In this document: piece after piece, positions 43,764-47,003 of the stretch
Numbering within the stretch: position 1 is the stretch's first letter
How the letters are laid out: each line of letters opens with the position of its first letter
DNA from: Lachnospiraceae bacterium
GTDB lineage: Bacteria > Bacillota > Clostridia > Lachnospirales > Lachnospiraceae
DNA length: 47,003 nt
NCBI GenBank assembly: GCA_014804795.1
Contig: JAAUZC010000031.1
Coordinates: forward strand, 1 to 47,003
Direction: 5' to 3'
Program-made: the position numbers and the translations under genes
Notes under the pieces: generated by a model
The model's database searches: none
Told to the model about the DNA's origin: nothing
The model's input: the letters and a program-made list of their open reading frames with translations, nothing else

Positions 43764-44159
43764 TTATAGTATCATATCTTCATATTTATCCTGAGATAAA
43801 ATTTCTATTACCTTTTCAAATTTCTGTGAATTGTGCAATAAGTCAAAATGACTCCGAAAATATTCATTTATGTTTAAACTTATGTCAAAAATCTCATACC
43901 CATTTCTTTCTAATAATTCCTCTAAATCATCACAATTAATATCATCTATTGAGGATTTCTCTTTAAAATAATTCAAAATAATTGATAGAATCATTTTACG
44001 GTCATCACTCTGAATTATGTCTGCCACTAAAAGTTGAAAACTTTCTGCTACAGCGTCACAAAATGCCAAAATTTCCTGTTGATTAATAACCTCTTCATAT
44101 TCGTTAGAATTTTCCTTTGATAGTACATTTCTGCCAACACTATCCAGCATAATATCCAT
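43764..44159 (-). CDS. Acidic protein of unknown family, 131 residues
   Basis: The gene starts 20 bases inside the end of the DUF4062 gene, so the two are translated as a pair. The product is mostly helical and acidic (EYEEVINQQEILAFCDAVAE, MILSIILNYFKEKSS, DLEELLERNGYEIFDISLN), with no Cys motif and no membrane segment. I do not recognise it. Its position suggests an adaptor or regulator of the TIR-like partner. Confidence 0.6.
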   Translation of the reverse strand: MDIMLDSVGRNVLSKENSNEYEEVINQQEILAFCDAVAESFQLLVADIIQSDDRKMILSIILNYFKEKSSIDDINCDDLEELLERNGYEIFDISLNINEYFRSHFDLLHNSQKFEKVIEILSQDKYEDMIL

Positions 44160-44781
44160 TTTTTTTAATTAATGATTTCATTTCATTTACAGAATTCTCA
44201 ATTTTTCTATTTTCTTTTTCATTTCGCCAAGAGCTCAAGTAATTTTTGAACATATCAGCCCACTGTTTACTAATAAATCCTTTTATATCTGCTGATCTTT
44301 CAAATTCTTGAATGGGCAGAGTCACAATTCCTTTTATTTCCCTTATAAATCTAAAAACATTTATATTTTTAGTCGTAGGGAATGTCATCATTCTGTTTTC
44401 TTTCTCTATATCATTATAGTTAGCTTCATATACACCATATTCAGCCATAACTTTCTTATCAATCATCACAAAAATAGGAATACCGGATTCCACTGCCGTC
44501 CTGAATTCCTTCCTTGTAACTGACATATATTCCGTGAATTCATCTTTCTTTTCTCCACTGGCAGCACTTCCATATTCACCACCAATAATGAGAATAACCA
44601 TATCTGAATTTCGCATTGATTCATAACACGACGAATCTAATGGTTTTCCAGGCGTGTAACCGATATCTCCATCTTCAAATAAAACCGGTTCATATCCATA
44701 GGAACGTACAAAATTTGCTAAATCTTCTCTGATGTATTTTAGATCATAAAATGTTGAGCTAATGAAAATTCTCGGTTTCAT
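44140..44781 (-). CDS. DUF4062 (TIR-like) protein
   Basis: Begins KPRIFISSTFYDLKYIREDL, the DUF4062 start, with ILIIGGEYGS near residue 68 and KEFRTAVESGIPIFVMIDK near 93, as in TIR-like effector/sensor domains. The C-terminal 50 residues are charged and helical (FKNYLSSWRNEKENRKIE). DUF4062 occurs in NACHT/STAND and other immunity proteins; here it stands without a large ATPase. AAAGGAG precedes the ATG at 44781; an in-frame start at 44859 has no such site. It leads the operon with the 131-residue protein, kptA and the SIR2 gene. Confidence 0.8.
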   Translation of the reverse strand: MKPRIFISSTFYDLKYIREDLANFVRSYGYEPVLFEDGDIGYTPGKPLDSSCYESMRNSDMVILIIGGEYGSAASGEKKDEFTEYMSVTRKEFRTAVESGIPIFVMIDKKVMAEYGVYEANYNDIEKENRMMTFPTTKNINVFRFIREIKGIVTLPIQEFERSADIKGFISKQWADMFKNYLSSWRNEKENRKIENSVNEMKSLIKKNGYYAG

Positions 44782-45149
44782 ATATATTATCTCCTTTATC
44801 CGATTTCTTTTGACATTATTATACAATTTTTTACATCCTTTCTCAATGTTTTTTAACAATCGGATTCATTCCTTTTTTCTAATCGGAATTTCCCTCCAAT
44901 CGTTATTTTCCCCAAATTCCATATTGCAAATCTTTTCATCTGTAAATCTTTAGCCTGTTTCTGGTGTATAGATGCAACATTTAGAAGCAATTGAAATTAT
45001 CACATCAACCATGAACCAAATGTAGAAATATATATTACAACCACCACACTACCAACCATTACTCTATCTCAAAAGGAGGAACAAAACTACGACAATTAAA
45101 TTTATTAACAAGATTTTACTAAACAGGAAAGGAGACATTTCAGTAACTA
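44782..45149. other. Divergent promoter region
   Basis: 368 bases between the minus-strand DUF4062 operon and the plus-strand operon that starts at 45150, so it should hold both promoters. An AAAAGGAGG at 45071-45079 precedes an ACG codon that would open a 25-codon frame (ends at 45166). If ACG was once ATG, this is a dead leader peptide. No other feature was recognised. Confidence 0.4.
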
Positions 45150-45362
45150 ATGACAGAAAAATTTAAACCATACGGGATTCGTGAAGTAGATCATTCTACA
45201 TTTGGAGGAATTATTTATCTCTCAGATTTTAATACAGACTATAGAGGTAAAAATAATACAGATGGTTCACCTATTGCCAAACGCATTATTAGCAATCAAA
45301 AATTTGACGAGTATTGTAGACAGAATTCATTTATAAGACAAAACGGAGGAAATGAGAAATGA
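45150..45362 (+). CDS. Hypothetical protein, 70 residues
   Basis: First gene of a compact plus-strand operon; AAAGGAG lies 15 bases before the ATG, rather far. It reads MTEKFKPYGIREVDHSTFGG and ends FIRQNGGNEK, with no known motif. Its stop overlaps the start of the next gene by four bases (ATGA), a sign of translational coupling. Probably an accessory gene of an integrative element. Confidence 0.55.
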   Translation: MTEKFKPYGIREVDHSTFGGIIYLSDFNTDYRGKNNTDGSPIAKRIISNQKFDEYCRQNSFIRQNGGNEK

Positions 45363-45751
45363 TTAATGGAACACTTAAACCAATGATGAAACCAAACTTT
45401 AAAGGAAATATGCTTGCAATTGATTTGTCCAAATTCGGCTACAAAAATTATTATGTGGAATGCTGCTACTATTTTCATAAAAAAAAAGGAAAATATTCTC
45501 TCTCATTATATCTGAACAGAAATGATCTTGAGGACAGAATGAAGATATCTTCTAAAGGGATTGACACACAATACATATCCGGAACCAGAGAAACTATTGT
45601 AGAAAATATCTGCAGAGTCGTTCATCAAATGTATCTCGAAGGACATTTTGATTATTATGTCAACAGATATGAATATGAATTAGACTGCTTTGACAGAGGT
45701 AATGAGTTGTTAGAACAGGAACGGTTAAATCAGGCAAATGATAACAAATAA
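45359..45751 (+). CDS. Hypothetical protein, 130 residues
   Basis: Starts inside the previous stop codon and ends overlapping the following gene. The protein has aromatic-rich strands (YKNYYVECCYYFHKKKGKYS) and a helical, charged C-terminus (MYLEGHFDYYVNRYEYELD). I do not recognise a family. The tight overlaps on both sides argue that it is a true gene of this operon. Confidence 0.6.
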   Translation: MINGTLKPMMKPNFKGNMLAIDLSKFGYKNYYVECCYYFHKKKGKYSLSLYLNRNDLEDRMKISSKGIDTQYISGTRETIVENICRVVHQMYLEGHFDYYVNRYEYELDCFDRGNELLEQERLNQANDNK

Positions 45752-45917
45752 TGATTATAAATATTTCAACAAAATAAGACAAGCTGCCATAATATCTGAT
45801 TATTATAAAACATATATTGGATGTATGGCAGTTTACCAAGGAAATATTATTGGATATGAGGTGAAAACTATGGAAGATTCCTGGGATATATATGAGGGGA
45901 GGCCGATAAGTTGCTAG
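45738..45917 (+). CDS. Short protein resembling the start of a dCMP-deaminase-like enzyme
   Basis: A 59-residue gene overlapping both neighbours (by 14 and 7 bases). Its first 40 residues (NDYKYFNKIRQAAIISDYYK, IGCMAVYQGNIIGY) read like the N-terminus of ComEB/dCMP deaminase proteins, which open with a similar Tyr-Phe...SD...GCVAVxxGxII pattern. The zinc-binding HxE and PCxxC segments are absent; the C-terminus (EVKTMEDSWDIYEGRPISC) is different. Either a truncated deaminase or an unrelated small protein. Confidence 0.5.
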   Translation: MITNNDYKYFNKIRQAAIISDYYKTYIGCMAVYQGNIIGYEVKTMEDSWDIYEGRPISC

Positions 45918-46897
45918 ATAAGCAATACAATTTATATTCTGTTGATACTGGACATTTCTACAGCAATCACGAAAAATATTTACATGACATGAACTGTAAA
46001 TATCGTAGAGAGCGCAATTATGTCCAAAACAAATTACCTGAAATTGAAAAGAAACTGAAACAGTTTGGATATACAGATGATGATATCAAAAATCTCAAAA
46101 ACAATAAACCAGAAGAAATAGATATGATTGATGCTTCATATGATACTGTTTCGGAATATCTGCATTGGACAGAACTGATCAGACATAAACGAGAAAAGGC
46201 AAAACAATCAAAAGAGAAGCTTCTTGCCCTCCTGTCAAATAAAATCAATCAAAATGAATTGACAGCCGGGAAAGATCATATTCGCACTATCAAAGAAGAG
46301 AGTTTAAATGATACCAACATAATATCTATATTTGACTCTGCTCTAAGCAGAACTATCAGAATCAAGCAGGATGAATTGACCGATGCTTTGATGGTAGTAC
46401 AAGTATATTATTTTGATGTGTTTAAAGATATTTCCTTTTATGGGTTTACATATAAAGATGAAAAGTATAAGTATTTTACTTCCTCAGCCGGACAGATCCG
46501 TAAGAAGAAAGCAGTATTTATTAAAGAATCCGTATGGAATAATATTGAAAAAACGGTTATGTGTGGTCTAACAATCGATAAGATCAATTCAAAGGGCGGC
46601 AATAACGTCAATAAGTATTTAGCTTATATGGCACTGACAAATTCTGCTACTAACGAGTGGAAGGAATTTGACATAGACAAATCCATTGTTATTGATGATT
46701 TCGAAACAAATGTATATGGAACTTTTGACTTTGTAGATGAAACTGATTATTCCATTACAAGGAAAACTGATTATGTGCCAATTTCTCATACTGATGGAGC
46801 CGGTATGGTACTGCCATCTGTTTCAGCAAAGAATTTTATGTTTCGTGCCCCCTGGATCAAAGGATTATTGGGTGTATTTGATTTTAGGACAATATGA
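45911..46897 (+). CDS. RDR/YonO-like RNA polymerase, N-terminal part, truncated
   Basis: 328 residues starting at TTG 45911 (GGGGAGG eight bases before). The first 130 residues are helical. After 170 it follows the eukaryotic RNA-dependent RNA polymerase (RDR/QDE-1) pattern: FTSSAGQIRKKKAVF near 189-203 where RDRs have FSSSQLR, NVNKYLAYMALTNSAT at 232-247 where they have PAKYAARLGLxFSST, and HTDGAGMVLPS at 293-303 then FRAPWIKGLLGVFDF at 311-325 where they have xDGxGxIS...FQIRxxGxKGV. The catalytic DxDGD, expected farther on, is missing because the frame stops at 46895-46897. Phage SPbeta YonO is the known bacterial relative. The match is from motif reading, not alignment. Confidence 0.6.
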   Translation: MLDKQYNLYSVDTGHFYSNHEKYLHDMNCKYRRERNYVQNKLPEIEKKLKQFGYTDDDIKNLKNNKPEEIDMIDASYDTVSEYLHWTELIRHKREKAKQSKEKLLALLSNKINQNELTAGKDHIRTIKEESLNDTNIISIFDSALSRTIRIKQDELTDALMVVQVYYFDVFKDISFYGFTYKDEKYKYFTSSAGQIRKKKAVFIKESVWNNIEKTVMCGLTIDKINSKGGNNVNKYLAYMALTNSATNEWKEFDIDKSIVIDDFETNVYGTFDFVDETDYSITRKTDYVPISHTDGAGMVLPSVSAKNFMFRAPWIKGLLGVFDFRTI

Positions 46898-46995
46898 AGT
46901 GACCTCACATTTGTAGCAACGTGGATTTACCTGTATACTAAGTTTTGGAAAAACAATGGTAACAGGGATTACCGCATACAAAAGGAGGCCACCTA

Positions 46996-47003
46996 ATGAA
47001 AAG
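46996..47003 (+). CDS. Start of a further gene, cut by the window edge
   Basis: ATGAAAAG follows AAAGGAGG with a seven-base gap, so a new plus-strand gene opens here. Only two codons are visible. It lies about 100 bases after the truncated polymerase-like gene and may belong to whatever inserted there. Confidence 0.5.

Noticed and set aside
1-47003. CRISPR array, tRNA or rRNA genes, known riboswitches
   Set aside because: I saw no regularly spaced repeats, no cloverleaf-like sequence and no recognisable riboswitch core on either strand; a covariance-model scan would be needed to exclude weak cases.

Overview
The window looks like the chromosome of a gut-type low-GC Firmicute, most likely Lachnospiraceae. 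The grounds are AT-rich DNA, strong AGGAGG-type ribosome binding sites, a GGGtGRT protein paired with a NifU-like scaffold, repeated IS200 elements, and the style of the housekeeping genes. This is a family-level inference; no rRNA or other species marker is present. I saw no tRNA, rRNA or CRISPR array.

Layout. (1) 1-4.7 kb is an accessory region full of decayed genes on the minus strand: a frameshifted SEFIR/TIR-like gene at the edge, a GIY-YIG gene, a 3' fragment of kptA, a broken zinc-ribbon/leucine-rich-repeat gene, a MORN-repeat membrane protein, and several small genes carrying stops. (2) 4.7-7.6 kb holds two paralogous lipoproteins, a small XRE regulator and a truncated IS200. (3) 7.6-28 kb is mostly chromosomal core or semi-core: GGGtGRT/NifU-like, a beta-helix acyltransferase-like protein, topoisomerase III, an ATPase and asd (three overlapping genes), argH, a run of small enzymes (GNAT, two methyltransferases, a kinase-DUF3781 fusion, DUF1287, a kinase-like protein), a MarR-MATE efflux operon, a muramoyl amidase and a NUDIX hydrolase. 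It ends with an unusual radical SAM / Cys-tail protein / ATP-grasp group and a complete IS200. (4) 28.3-34.8 kb is a restriction-modification operon: m5C methyltransferase, McrB-like ATPase, DUF2357 nuclease and Vsr. Its upstream XRE regulator is broken, and a decayed IS200 lies beside it. (5) 35.5-39.4 kb returns to ordinary genes: a degenerate duplicate and an intact copy of an RluA-type pseudouridine synthase, an ABC importer and a PHP phosphatase. (6) 39.5-44.8 kb is a defence-like island on the minus strand: DUF4062 (TIR-like), a 131-residue protein, KptA and SIR2, then a sigma factor with a DUF262/ParB-like protein. (7) 45.1-47.0 kb is a tightly packed plus-strand operon ending in a 328-residue protein whose C-terminal half carries motifs of the eukaryotic RDR/QDE-1 and phage YonO single-chain RNA polymerases. 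It stops before the catalytic motif, near what looks like the edge of another insertion.

How it fits together. The two ends of the window look related. The kptA 3' end at 1.2 kb matches the intact kptA at 43.1 kb. In each place the kptA end is followed by a different candidate effector (GIY-YIG on the left, SIR2 on the right), and the two effectors are closed by nearly the same 17-bp sequence. This suggests exchangeable effector cassettes downstream of kptA. The strongest candidates for something new are the RDR-like gene, the KptA cassettes with their DUF4062/SIR2 operon, the sigma-DUF262 pair, and the radical SAM/Cys-tail/ATP-grasp group. All functional statements are from sequence reading only.
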